From: Deltaproteobacteria bacterium
GTDB lineage: Bacteria; Myxococcota_A; UBA9160; SMWR01
Assembly: GCA_029261905.1 (NCBI GenBank)
Contig: JAJDAM010000810.1
Coordinates: 1-9,088, forward strand
DNA length: 9,088 nucleotides
Direction: 5' to 3'
Under the pieces are notes generated by a model. The model worked only from the letters and a program-made list of their open reading frames with translations. It made no database searches and had not been told where the DNA came from. The position numbers were made by a program, and so were the translations under genes. This document shows positions 1 through 6,083 of the stretch, piece by piece; the first letter of the stretch is position 1; every line of letters starts with the position of its first letter.

Positions 1-736
1 TGGTGTCGACCTTGAATGTGCCATCGCCCGAGTCGGTCCAGTGGTAGCCGCTCAACTCCACGAAGGGAACGAAGAACGGCGCGATCGCGTAATCGAGATG
101 CAGGTGATAGAAGATCGATGTGCTCTCCTTGTCGCGATCGAACGGAATGCGTCCACCGAGATCTGCGATCACATGGAAGTCTCCCAATCCCCACGCAGTC
201 GAAACCGACGGAAGGAAGACGCCATCTCCGTTCCCCGAAAACACCTGGTCGTTGCCGACCGGGATCTCGATCCGAGCGATTCCGGAAAGAATGAAATTGT
301 CTTCCGGTCTGTCGATGATCGCGTATTTCAACCCGGCAGCGATATCGGTGAATCCTTCTTCATCGTCCAGAACGGGATTGTCCGAGTTGAGGAACACATA
401 GCCGTCCTTGGTCGCGATGAGCGCCAACCGGTCGGTAATGGCGACACGCACTTGCAACGCTGCCACCCAAGCATCGCCACCGTCGAAGACCGAGCTTTCG
501 GGAAAATCGTGCCAGATGCCGTGACCAGACAGATTCGTCGTAATGAACGGATCCTCGAACAGATAGGGAGATGCCATCGGCATCACGAAACCTTCATATC
601 GACCCGAGCGATCACAACGAAAATCGGGGAAGAAGGTCGGGCAATCATCGTCTTCGGCTTGAGCCGGCGCCGACAAGAGCACCGCTACGACACTCAATCC
701 TGCCCAGAATCCGTGGAACCGCTTTTCAACTCTCAC
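1..736 (-). CDS. Outer-membrane beta-barrel protein, N-terminal part (cut by window edge)
   Basis: This gene was read directly from the minus strand; its C-terminus lies beyond the window, so only 245 codons are visible. The protein opens with a classical signal peptide: Arg/Lys-rich residues 1-6, a hydrophobic core to about residue 22, and an AQA cleavage site at 25-27. Two cysteines follow (32 and 41), which could form a disulfide. The mature part alternates polar and hydrophobic residues in strands such as LQVRVAITDRLALIATKDGY and FTDIAAGLKYAI, with short Asp/Gly-rich turns, as in outer-membrane barrels of the transporter or MetA-like type. The GTG start at 736 is chosen because GGAGGA lies 6 nt upstream. 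It is 365 bp beyond the zinc-ribbon gene, so it probably has its own promoter. The substrate is unknown, and the exact barrel family is not identified. Confidence 0.8.
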   Translation of the reverse strand, partial: MRVEKRFHGFWAGLSVVAVLLSAPAQAEDDDCPTFFPDFRCDRSGRYEGFVMPMASPYLFEDPFITTNLSGHGIWHDFPESSVFDGGDAWVAALQVRVAITDRLALIATKDGYVFLNSDNPVLDDEEGFTDIAAGLKYAIIDRPEDNFILSGIARIEIPVGNDQVFSGNGDGVFLPSVSTAWGLGDFHVIADLGGRIPFDRDKESTSIFYHLHLDYAIAPFFVPFVELSGYHWTDSGDGTFKVDT

Positions 737-742
737 AACCAA

Positions 743-748
743 TCCTCC
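743..748 (-). promoter_or_regulatory. Ribosome-binding site of the outer-membrane protein
   Basis: GGAGGA on the minus strand lies 6 nt before a GTG codon at 736. It decides for the GTG start over the in-frame TTG at 742, which overlaps the spacer and has no properly spaced site of its own. Confidence 0.7.
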
Positions 749-1059
749 ATCGGTTCAACACGTAGGTCTTCCGATGAGACACCCCACCCGCCCACCTGTT
801 GCCGCCCTGCTACTTGCATGGAACGTGCCGACAGGGGTTGGCCGGAGCGAAGTCTGGATGTAGAACTTGAAACGGCATCTGCAAGTCCATCAGTATGCGA
901 AACAGATGGTGCGCCGCTCGCTGGTGCCTCATCAGAGAGGCAGTCGCCGACCAGATTGCGCATCTCCGCCGATGCGTGAGGCGTTTAGACTCGGCGACTC
1001 GATCAATTGGGGCGGTTTTCCCCTGGCCTGCCCTTCATATCGCGAACTCAACCGAACAG

Positions 1060-1081
1060 GCGGGGCCGGACCGAGGCCCGC
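1060..1081 (-). terminator. Possible weak terminator after the zinc-ribbon gene
   Basis: GCGGG at 1060-1064 pairs with CCCGC at 1077-1081, with two more G-C pairs possible across a one-base bulge. The hairpin begins 20 bp past the stop codon of the zinc-ribbon gene on the minus strand. There is no clear run of T after the stem, so an intrinsic terminator is only a possibility. Confidence 0.25.
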
Positions 1082-1101
1082 AATCGATCCGCTGAGTCCA
1101 T

Positions 1102-1401
1102 CTACCCGTAGTTGACGATCGCCTCCAACAAGCCACTCGCCGATTTTGCGACAACGAGCCGCGACATGCAGGGCATGCAGTAGACGCGGTCACCCACACG
1201 CAGTTCACGTGTCGAACGAATGACCACCTTGCAAACGGGACATAGGACTTCATTGGGAGCCAGCGTGTCGGTCGGTCCGCCCCATTTCCGGTAGAAGCGC
1301 CTGTATTTCTTGGGGACTTCGTCGAAACCCGTTTCGTCGAGCACGAAGCGTTGGCGCGGCTCCTCGGAACCGACCTCCTCTTCGAGCAGCGGATCAGTCA
1401 C
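1102..1401 (-). CDS. Small two-CxxC zinc-ribbon-like protein
   Basis: The 99-residue protein has an acidic N-terminus (residues 1-30), a basic aromatic patch KKYRRFYRKW at 31-40, and then two CxxC pairs, CPVC at 54-57 and CMPC at 75-78, spaced as in a zinc ribbon or rubredoxin-like knuckle. No signal peptide or membrane segment is seen, so it is probably cytoplasmic. The GTG start overlaps the TGA stop of the upstream diiron oxidase in a GTGA tetranucleotide, which implies translational coupling and a linked function. A metal-binding, electron-transfer or protein-partner role for the neighbouring oxidases is conceivable, but this is inference. I do not recognise a named family. The four cysteines could bind zinc or, less likely, iron. 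Confidence 0.8.
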   Translation of the reverse strand: MTDPLLEEEVGSEEPRQRFVLDETGFDEVPKKYRRFYRKWGGPTDTLAPNEVLCPVCKVVIRSTRELRVGDRVYCMPCMSRLVVAKSASGLLEAIVNYG

Positions 1402-2189
1402 GAATCGAATCCCAGCCTCGTCACGGACGAGAGATAGCGGCGCCCCAGGTCGGGGCGCTCGGAACGGGGTACGCCGATCTGATCAAGCGTCTCCTCGAAT
1501 GCGTCGAGGACCAGCGGGTCCAGCTCTTCGCGTACCGTCGCGAGTCGGGCACGAATGTGTGGCGCGTCCATCAAACGCCGCCCGATGTCATTCTCGCCGA
1601 AACCCATGTGCCTGCGTTCGTCTTTGATGATCCCCTCGAGCACCTCGGCGGTGATCGGGTCGGCAAGCTCGATGTGCGCGCTGAAGACGGTGAACTCCAT
1701 GGTCTCGAGGATCACGTTCTGTGCAAATACAGCGGACTCCCAGTCCCGAGCGGCAACGAGTTCGAGTAGCCGGCGTTTGAAAGCGAGCAGGCTCCGATTG
1801 GCTCGCAGGTCGACTTCCGCCTCCGGGTCCGCCACGCCGAGCTGTTCCAGCCGATGAAGCAACACCTCGAGGTGCCTTGCCTCATCGACCACCTGTGTGG
1901 CCAGGAAGATCTTCGATCGCCGATTCGGCGCGAACGCAATCATGCTGCTCGCCGCCTCGAGGGCGGCCGTTTCTCCCACGCAGTAGTTGCACAGTGTCGT
2001 GATCAATCCGTCGCGCGCGGATTCTGCAATCTCGGGTTCAGCGACCACCGGTGTACGGGAGCACCCGTAGGGGTGATCCGACAGATAGCCCTCGACGGCC
2101 TGGAACCAGAACTCGAACGAGTGAACCTCATCGAGGAATACATCGTGACCCAGCCGATGAGGTTCATCTTTCGTTCTATTGCTGACCAT
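1398..2189 (-). CDS. Ferritin-like diiron oxidase, copy B
   Basis: This 263-residue protein carries the full carboxylate-bridged diiron ligand set of the ferritin/ribonucleotide-reductase-R2 superfamily. Helix by helix the ligands are Glu73, then Glu103 with His106 in DEARH, then Glu162, then Glu191 with His194 in DERRHMGFGE. Such proteins activate O2 at two iron atoms (or Mn/Fe in R2-like ligand-binding oxidases) and oxidise an organic substrate or build an internal cofactor. It is clearly a paralogue of the gene just upstream, with a shared FLATQ-x-x-DEARH segment and a shared DERRH-x-GFGEN segment. The ATG start has GAGGG 6 nt upstream, and that site overlaps the stop codon of copy A. The 3' end overlaps the zinc-ribbon gene by 4 bp. 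The substrate cannot be deduced. It is not a bacterioferritin, being too long and bearing the DERRH-GFGE signature of oxidases. Confidence 0.9.
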   Translation of the reverse strand: MVSNRTKDEPHRLGHDVFLDEVHSFEFWFQAVEGYLSDHPYGCSRTPVVAEPEIAESARDGLITTLCNYCVGETAALEAASSMIAFAPNRRSKIFLATQVVDEARHLEVLLHRLEQLGVADPEAEVDLRANRSLLAFKRRLLELVAARDWESAVFAQNVILETMEFTVFSAHIELADPITAEVLEGIIKDERRHMGFGENDIGRRLMDAPHIRARLATVREELDPLVLDAFEETLDQIGVPRSERPDLGRRYLSSVTRLGFDS

Positions 2190-2195
2190 CGTCAG

Positions 2196-2200
2196 CCCTC
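2196..2200 (-). promoter_or_regulatory. Ribosome-binding site of diiron oxidase B, overlapping the stop of copy A
   Basis: GAGGG on the minus strand overlaps the TGA stop of copy A (2199-2201) and lies 6 nt before the ATG of copy B. Terminating ribosomes on copy A would land on this site, which supports co-translation of the pair at similar levels. Confidence 0.7.
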
Positions 2201-3098
2201 AGGGGGCCGACGGGGTCTGGTATTCGAGACCGATTCGAGAAAGCCGTGTCTTGAATTCTCCCAGCACCGTGTCTGCGAGGACCGCCTCCATCTCCTCGGG
2301 CGACGCAGTCTGAAGATTCGCGCCGTGCCAGCGCGCCGGCTCCGATGACGGTATGCCCGCCTCTTCGGCTTGTGCCGCCAGGCGCCGCCCCTCGTTCATC
2401 GCTGCGCCAGCTCCAGAGAATGCGGCCGAGAAGGTCGCGAGCATGTGGTACGTCATGTCTTTCTGCATTCTCTCGATCTCGGGTTTCTTCTCTGGAAACT
2501 CCTTGATCAAGGAGCCGATCCGATTCTCACCAAAGCCGACATGACGTCGCTCGTCGGCGATCGTACCCGCGAGCGTATGAGCGAATTTCGGGTTTGCAGC
2601 CGCGCTCGTGGCATGCAGCATCTCGAACACGCTGAACGCCAATCCCTCCAGCACGATGTTCTGACCGACCACACCAGCGACGAAATCCTTCTTGTCGACC
2701 TTCTCCAGCAGGACCTCTGCGAACTTCACGAGATGCGGGTTGGCGTATTGATCGATCGTCGACTGGAGTTCTGACTTCTTTACGCCCAGGTCATAGAGTC
2801 GCTGTGTGAAGATCTCGACGTGACGGGCTTCGTCCAAGGTCTGGGTCGCGAGAAAACGCTTGCTCGGGTAATCCGGAGCGGCATTGACCAATCCCGAAGA
2901 AGCGGCCAGAGCACATCGCTCACCGACAACGAGCTGCACCGTGGTGCGAATCGACTCTTCACGCAGAGTGGAATTGCTCGCGATGGCCTCCGACTCCTTT
3001 TCCCCGATGCCGTGGCCGTACTCCGTATCGAGCAGGTAACCCTGGGGACAGGACTCGAGCCAATTCTGAATCGAATACGCACTGAGAAAATCACTCAT
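2199..3098 (-). CDS. Ferritin-like diiron oxidase, copy A
   Basis: The 299-residue protein has the complete diiron ligand set: Glu60 (VVGE), Glu90 with His93 (DEARH), Glu151 (VLEG), and Glu183 with His186 (DERRHVGFGE). It belongs to the same oxidase group as copy B, but diverges at the N-terminus and carries a C-terminal extension of about 60 residues rich in Ala and Glu (from about 230) with no recognisable motif. The ATG at 3098 is preferred over an in-frame ATG 201 bp upstream, because AGGGAG lies 6 nt before it and the upstream stretch has no protein character. The gap to copy B is 9 bp, so they are co-transcribed. The pair could form a heterodimer or act on successive intermediates. Both copies keep all ligands, so neither looks like a dead subunit. 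The substrate is unknown. Confidence 0.92.
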   Translation of the reverse strand: MSDFLSAYSIQNWLESCPQGYLLDTEYGHGIGEKESEAIASNSTLREESIRTTVQLVVGERCALAASSGLVNAAPDYPSKRFLATQTLDEARHVEIFTQRLYDLGVKKSELQSTIDQYANPHLVKFAEVLLEKVDKKDFVAGVVGQNIVLEGLAFSVFEMLHATSAAANPKFAHTLAGTIADERRHVGFGENRIGSLIKEFPEKKPEIERMQKDMTYHMLATFSAAFSGAGAAMNEGRRLAAQAEEAGIPSSEPARWHGANLQTASPEEMEAVLADTVLGEFKTRLSRIGLEYQTPSAP

Positions 3099-3104
3099 TG
3101 AATA

Positions 3105-3110
3105 CTCCCT
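3105..3110 (-). promoter_or_regulatory. Ribosome-binding site that sets the start of diiron oxidase A
   Basis: AGGGAG on the minus strand stands 6 nt before the ATG at 3098. It is the reason for trimming 67 codons from the longest open frame. Confidence 0.65.
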
Positions 3111-3283
3111 CTGCCATCCATGTATCATTTTGGGCGACGCAACAACTCCGTACCTCGCAATGAGCAATTTCCGTACCGACCCGATGTGCCGGGACAGGAG
3201 GGTATGGAGCGCAATCACCGAAGTGGATGAGGCCGAAATCCCCAAGTTGTCCGGGGAAATGGGGCATCCTGCCGCTGCGAAAC

Positions 3284-3297
3284 GGCGGAGTTCCGCC
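3284..3297 (-). terminator. Weak hairpin between the membrane protein and diiron oxidase A
   Basis: GGCGG and CCGCC form a 5-bp perfect stem around a 4-nt loop, beginning 36 bp past the stop of the small membrane protein on the minus strand. There is a short TTTC after it in that direction. It may reduce read-through into the oxidase genes, but the stem is short and this is a low-confidence call. Confidence 0.25.
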
Positions 3298-3332
3298 ACC
3301 GCTTCGACTGACGTCGATACGGCGCCGCTCCG

Positions 3333-3509
3333 CTATTGGGAGTCGGCGCGCTTCCGCAACCAGATGTTCGACACCACGATCGCGGCGACAACAATGACCC
3401 CGATCAAGAGCACGTCCATCCGGAACTCGGCAGCAGCGGGTGCAGAATCCTCGAGCGGCTCTGGCACACCGACCGTTTGCGTCGTGGTCGATTCGCTCTT
3501 TTCATACAT
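3333..3509 (-). CDS. Small single-pass membrane protein, 58 residues
   Basis: This short gene was found by translating the minus strand between the P450 and the diiron oxidases. The protein has a hydrophilic N-terminal half (residues 1-30) rich in Ser, Thr, Glu and Pro. A strongly hydrophobic helix follows at about 32-49 (MDVLLIGVIVVAAIVVSN), and then a short basic tail, WLRKRADSQ. The positive charges after the helix suggest an N-out, C-in orientation. The ATG has a perfect GGAGG 7 nt upstream, which together with the clean transmembrane segment makes it a likely real gene despite its size. It lies 182 bp after the P450 stop and 234 bp before oxidase A, in the same direction. A role as a membrane anchor or partner of the P450 or the oxidases is possible but unproven. 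I do not recognise a family. Confidence 0.7.
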   Translation of the reverse strand: MYEKSESTTTQTVGVPEPLEDSAPAAAEFRMDVLLIGVIVVAAIVVSNIWLRKRADSQ

Positions 3510-3516
3510 CGCGCAG

Positions 3517-3521
3517 CCTCC
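3517..3521 (-). promoter_or_regulatory. Ribosome-binding site of the 58-residue membrane protein
   Basis: GGAGG on the minus strand sits 7 nt before the ATG at 3509. A perfect site at this spacing is the main non-composition evidence that the short frame is translated. Confidence 0.65.
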
Positions 3522-3691
3522 ATGAGAACGACACGAAACCGTACCGCGTCAGTTCAAGGGCAGCAGCGTAACCCAAAATTGCGAGGTCCCGCGGCCGGCG
3601 TTGGCTGCGAAGACGAGCGGCCTCTGAACGGATTCGGATCGGAAACCATCCTCATTCTCCGTCAATTCGAACTCGATCTGGGAACCTGACC

Positions 3692-4873
3692 CTAGGCTGG
3701 TTGAAATCGGATCGGCAAAGATGCGTACCCCTGAACGAATTCCGTTCGAAACTTCACGGCCGCATCGAGATCGACTTCGTAGCCAGGCATGCGGTCCAAT
3801 ATCATCTCCAATGAAATTCGGCCTTCGAGGCGCGCTACGTGCGTTCCAAGACACGCATGCGTGCCCGCCCCGAAGCTCAGAATGCGGGCTGCAGATCTTC
3901 GGATGTCGAAGATCTCCGGGCTCTCGAATTCATTCTCGTCGTGGTTGGCCGACGCGTAGAGAAAGAGCACACCTTGTCCGGCTCGCAGCGATTCGCCTCG
4001 TAGCTCGACATCTTCCAGCAAGGTCCGACACAGAAACTGCGTCGGCATGTCGTAGCGGACGATTTCGGTGTAGGCCAACGGAATCCCGCTCGGATTCGCC
4101 GAGAGTGACGCACGCTGGTCCGGGTGCTCCCAGAGCCTGACGATCCCGTTGGCCAGCGTCTTCGGGAAGGTCTCCGAGCCTCCGATGATCAGCATGGTGA
4201 GGTGCGATGCGATCTCCTCGTCGTTGAACGCACCCTCCTCATCCTCGAAAGCGATGAGCGCATTCACTGCTTGCGGTCCATCGTTTGGTGACTTCCGGAG
4301 CGAACGAACCCGCTCCGCGCAATAGTCCGTCATCTCTCCCAACGCCGCGACACCGTCGCTCGTAATCCCTTCTTCGCCCGGGTGGTGATGAAAGAAGCGC
4401 AAGACCAGTTGATTCAGATAAGGGCCGTCTTCGACGGGGAGGCCGATCGCCTTGCAGGCGATCGTCACTGAGAATCTCGACCCGAGGTCTCGAACGATGT
4501 CACACTCGCCTTGGTCGATTACGTTGTCGATGAGCCCCTCGAAGAGCCCTCTTGCGAGGGGCTCGACCGCTCGCAGGTAGCGCGGCAGAAAGCACTTCCG
4601 AATCGCCGCACGCAGCCTTCCGTGGCGAGGCGGATCCATTACGTTGAGCATCGGCGTGACCGGCTGGTCTTTGGTGAGTACCTGGGCGGGTGTCGTGCCG
4701 AGGGCTGCCGAGAATCGGCGATCACTGGAACACGCCCAGATGTCGTCGAAACGGGATAGCGCCCAGGCATCGTATTTCTGAAGGTGGTAGACGGGAGCCT
4801 CGGCTCGAAGCCTGGCATACAACGGCTGCGGATCGGCGATCACCACCTCGGAAAACGGATCGTAATCGACCAA
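3692..4873 (-). CDS. Cytochrome P450, soluble bacterial type
   Basis: The complete 393-residue haem monooxygenase has all P450 signatures. They are a C-helix segment DPPRHGRLR (80-88), an I-helix oxygen-activation motif GGSET with the acid-alcohol pair Glu234/Thr235, and a K-helix ExxR (EIVR, 270-273). The haem loop FGAGTHACLG (334-343) has Cys341 as thiolate ligand. No membrane anchor is present, so the protein is cytosolic and needs a separate ferredoxin or reductase, neither of which is in the window. Such enzymes hydroxylate small hydrophobic compounds. The start is TTG: an in-frame stop lies 24 bp upstream, and AGGAG lies 6 nt before the TTG. The C-terminus (YASLPIRF) is where the family normally ends. 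It is first in a minus-strand series with a small membrane protein and two diiron oxidases, which suggests shared oxidative chemistry. The substrate is not predictable from the sequence alone. Confidence 0.95.
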   Translation of the reverse strand: MVDYDPFSEVVIADPQPLYARLRAEAPVYHLQKYDAWALSRFDDIWACSSDRRFSAALGTTPAQVLTKDQPVTPMLNVMDPPRHGRLRAAIRKCFLPRYLRAVEPLARGLFEGLIDNVIDQGECDIVRDLGSRFSVTIACKAIGLPVEDGPYLNQLVLRFFHHHPGEEGITSDGVAALGEMTDYCAERVRSLRKSPNDGPQAVNALIAFEDEEGAFNDEEIASHLTMLIIGGSETFPKTLANGIVRLWEHPDQRASLSANPSGIPLAYTEIVRYDMPTQFLCRTLLEDVELRGESLRAGQGVLFLYASANHDENEFESPEIFDIRRSAARILSFGAGTHACLGTHVARLEGRISLEMILDRMPGYEVDLDAAVKFRTEFVQGYASLPIRFQPA

Positions 4874-4879
4874 GATGCA

Positions 4880-4884
4880 CTCCT
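4880..4884 (-). promoter_or_regulatory. Ribosome-binding site that defines the TTG start of the P450
   Basis: AGGAG on the minus strand lies 6 nt before TTG at 4873. With an in-frame TGA just upstream and no ATG or GTG nearby, it fixes an unusual start codon. Confidence 0.7.
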
Positions 4885-4933
4885 GTTTCAGGGCTCAGCG
4901 GGACTGATTCGGGGCCTTCGTCGGGGTCGATGC

Positions 4934-4969
4934 AAGCCGGATGCCCATGTGGGGGCATCCGGCTTTTCT
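4934..4969 (+). terminator. Perfect 13-bp hairpin with T tract (rho-independent terminator form)
   Basis: AAGCCGGATGCCC (4934-4946) pairs perfectly with GGGCATCCGGCTT (4953-4965) around a 6-nt loop, and TT plus TCT follow so that the 3' arm ends in TTTTCT. This is textbook intrinsic-terminator form on the plus strand. On the minus strand the stem is followed by TTGCATC, a poor T tract. It lies about 60 bp upstream of the P450 start codon, where no plus-strand gene ends. It could block antisense transcription into the P450, or act as a leader structure in the P450 mRNA. Confidence 0.7.
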
Positions 4970-5224
4970 GCGCAGGAGTCGCAACTCCCGGTTCGTGCTG
5001 GATCCATCGGGGTTTCGACGCGATAGGATTTCCGATGGGTCAAATCGACGCAGCCTTGGGCTCGATGCTGCCGATCACTCGGACATCTCTAGCCCTGGCA
5101 CTCCATCGCCGAGCCGGACGCGGAGGCGAGCCTGTTGTTTTGCCTCACGCCCCTGTGGCCTTCGGCACCAGAGTTGCAGTCAGATCGGAAATAGCGCCCC
5201 GCAAATCGGTGACATGGACCAGAC

Positions 5225-5229
5225 GAGGA
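5225..5229 (+). promoter_or_regulatory. Ribosome-binding site that defines the TTG start of the CBS protein
   Basis: GAGGA lies 7 nt before TTG at 5237. The first CBS domain begins only about seven residues into the protein, so a later start at the ATG of residue 12 would cut into the domain. Confidence 0.65.
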
Positions 5230-5236
5230 AAACGAA

Positions 5237-6019
5237 TTGTCGACTTTGAATACTCCCATTGCGCAGTACATGAGTTCCCCCGTTCATTCCCTCGGAATCA
5301 ACGAGAATCTGGATTCGGCTCAAACGATGTTGCGAGGCCTCGCGATTTCGAGCCTCGCGGTAACCGACGATGACGGGAGCCTCGCGGGCGTGATCTCGAT
5401 GACGGACTTGATCCACGTCGGTCGGATTCAGGCTGGCTCGAGCGCGAAGGCTGCGCTGCTCACTCTTCCAAATAAACCAGTGGCGAAGTACATGACGCGC
5501 GATGTCGCGACACTTTCGCCGGACTCATCGATCAGCCTTGCAGCGTCGAAGATGGTCAAGGGCCACTTCCATCGTGTATTCATCGAGCAGGACGGAAAAC
5601 CTGTCGGTGTGCTCAGCACCAAGGACATCATGATGGTCATTCGCGACAAACGAATGACCATTCCGATTTCCCGCTTGATGTCCTCTCCGGCATTCACCAT
5701 TCGGGCCGCTGAGCCGGTCAGCCTGGCAACCGATAGGCTCGAGCGCGCCCACGTCAGCGGCCTCGTGGTCGTCGATGACGGGTGGCCTGTCGGCATTTTT
5801 TCGCAGCGAGAGGCGTTGGAGGCCCATGACTGTCCGCGTGACACGCGAGTCGACGAAGTGATGAGTTCCGCGTTACTCGCGCTGGATGTCGATACGCCAC
5901 TTCACCGGGCGGCCGCACAGGCAAGCCAGTTGCGGGTTCGACGAATCATCGCCGTCAAGCATCGAAGTATCGAGGGCATCCTGACCGGAATCGACCTAGC
6001 ACGCTCTGTAATGGAATGA
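5237..6019 (+). CDS. Four-CBS-domain regulatory protein
   Basis: This 260-residue protein consists almost wholly of four CBS repeats, i.e. two Bateman modules, at about residues 7-60, 82-135, 144-197 and 205-257. Each begins with a short leader such as VAKYM or ISRLM and ends with the G-hh-(S/T)-xx-D signature of ribose/phosphate binding: GVISMTD (51-57), GVLSTKD (124-130), GIFSQRE (186-192, with Glu in place of Asp) and GILTGID (247-253). Such stand-alone CBS proteins bind adenine nucleotides (AMP, ATP, NAD or related) and signal energy state to partners. No enzyme or DNA-binding domain is fused. It is followed 64 bp later by the globin-coupled kinase in the same direction, so the two may be co-transcribed. 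Two-CBS proteins occur in hypoxia regulons (e.g. mycobacterial Rv2626c), which fits this neighbourhood. The partner is unknown. Confidence 0.93.
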   Translation: MSTLNTPIAQYMSSPVHSLGINENLDSAQTMLRGLAISSLAVTDDDGSLAGVISMTDLIHVGRIQAGSSAKAALLTLPNKPVAKYMTRDVATLSPDSSISLAASKMVKGHFHRVFIEQDGKPVGVLSTKDIMMVIRDKRMTIPISRLMSSPAFTIRAAEPVSLATDRLERAHVSGLVVVDDGWPVGIFSQREALEAHDCPRDTRVDEVMSSALLALDVDTPLHRAAAQASQLRVRRIIAVKHRSIEGILTGIDLARSVME

Positions 6020-6056
6020 TGCGGCTTGTGGGGCAGTCGAGCCCCGAACTTGACTC

Positions 6057-6080
6057 CGCCGCTTTCGCGGCGATTCTTCT
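6057..6080 (+). other. Hairpin in the leader of the sensor kinase gene
   Basis: CGCCGC (6057-6062) pairs with GCGGCG (6067-6072) around a TTTC loop and is followed by ATTCTTCT. It ends 11 bp before the kinase ATG, in the place where a ribosome-binding site would be expected. A second smaller stem, GGGGC/GCCCC, lies at 6030-6045. It could be a weak terminator between the CBS gene and the kinase, or a structure that limits kinase translation. Confidence 0.35.
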
Positions 6081-6083
6081 GCG

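Larger units (their letters stand above)
737..1101. other. Intergenic region without a convincing gene
   Basis: This 365-bp stretch separates the zinc-ribbon gene from the outer-membrane protein gene. Open frames exist on both strands, but none has protein-like composition or a ribosome-binding site. It contains an imperfect GC-rich inverted repeat (1060-1081) just beyond the zinc-ribbon stop, and the ribosome-binding site of the outer-membrane gene at its left end. The promoter of that gene should lie here, but I see no clear -35/-10 pair. Confidence 0.6.
4874..5236. other. Divergent intergenic region
   Basis: This 363-bp gap lies between the minus-strand P450 and the plus-strand CBS gene and must hold both promoters. 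It contains a strong hairpin with a T tract (4934-4969) and the two ribosome-binding sites. Frames that cross it on either strand are antisense extensions without protein character. I could not find a convincing -35/-10 pair for either direction. Confidence 0.6.

Noticed and set aside
733..963. 76-codon minus-strand frame ending in a 4-bp overlap with the outer-membrane gene
   Set aside because: The overlap looks like coupling, but the product is a low-complexity Ser/Ala/Gly mix with no motif and no ribosome-binding site, and the overlap arises from the start region of the real gene.
41..979. Long plus-strand frame of 312 codons at the left end
   Set aside because: It is antisense to the outer-membrane protein, which has a signal peptide, barrel strands and a perfect ribosome-binding site. 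The plus-strand product is Arg/Ser-rich without domain character.
3110..3160. Possible promoter upstream of diiron oxidase A (TTGTTG with a TACATG or GATACA box)
   Set aside because: The spacing is 13-15 bp and the boxes match poorly, so I could not support a promoter call.
3099..3299. N-terminal extension of diiron oxidase A by 67 residues
   Set aside because: The stretch lacks resemblance to the paralogue, has no ribosome-binding site at its ATG, and a good site lies before the ATG at 3098.
4690..5373. 227-codon plus-strand frame across the divergent intergenic region
   Set aside because: It overlaps the P450 and the CBS gene in other frames, contains the hairpin, and has shadow-like Arg/Gly/Ser composition.
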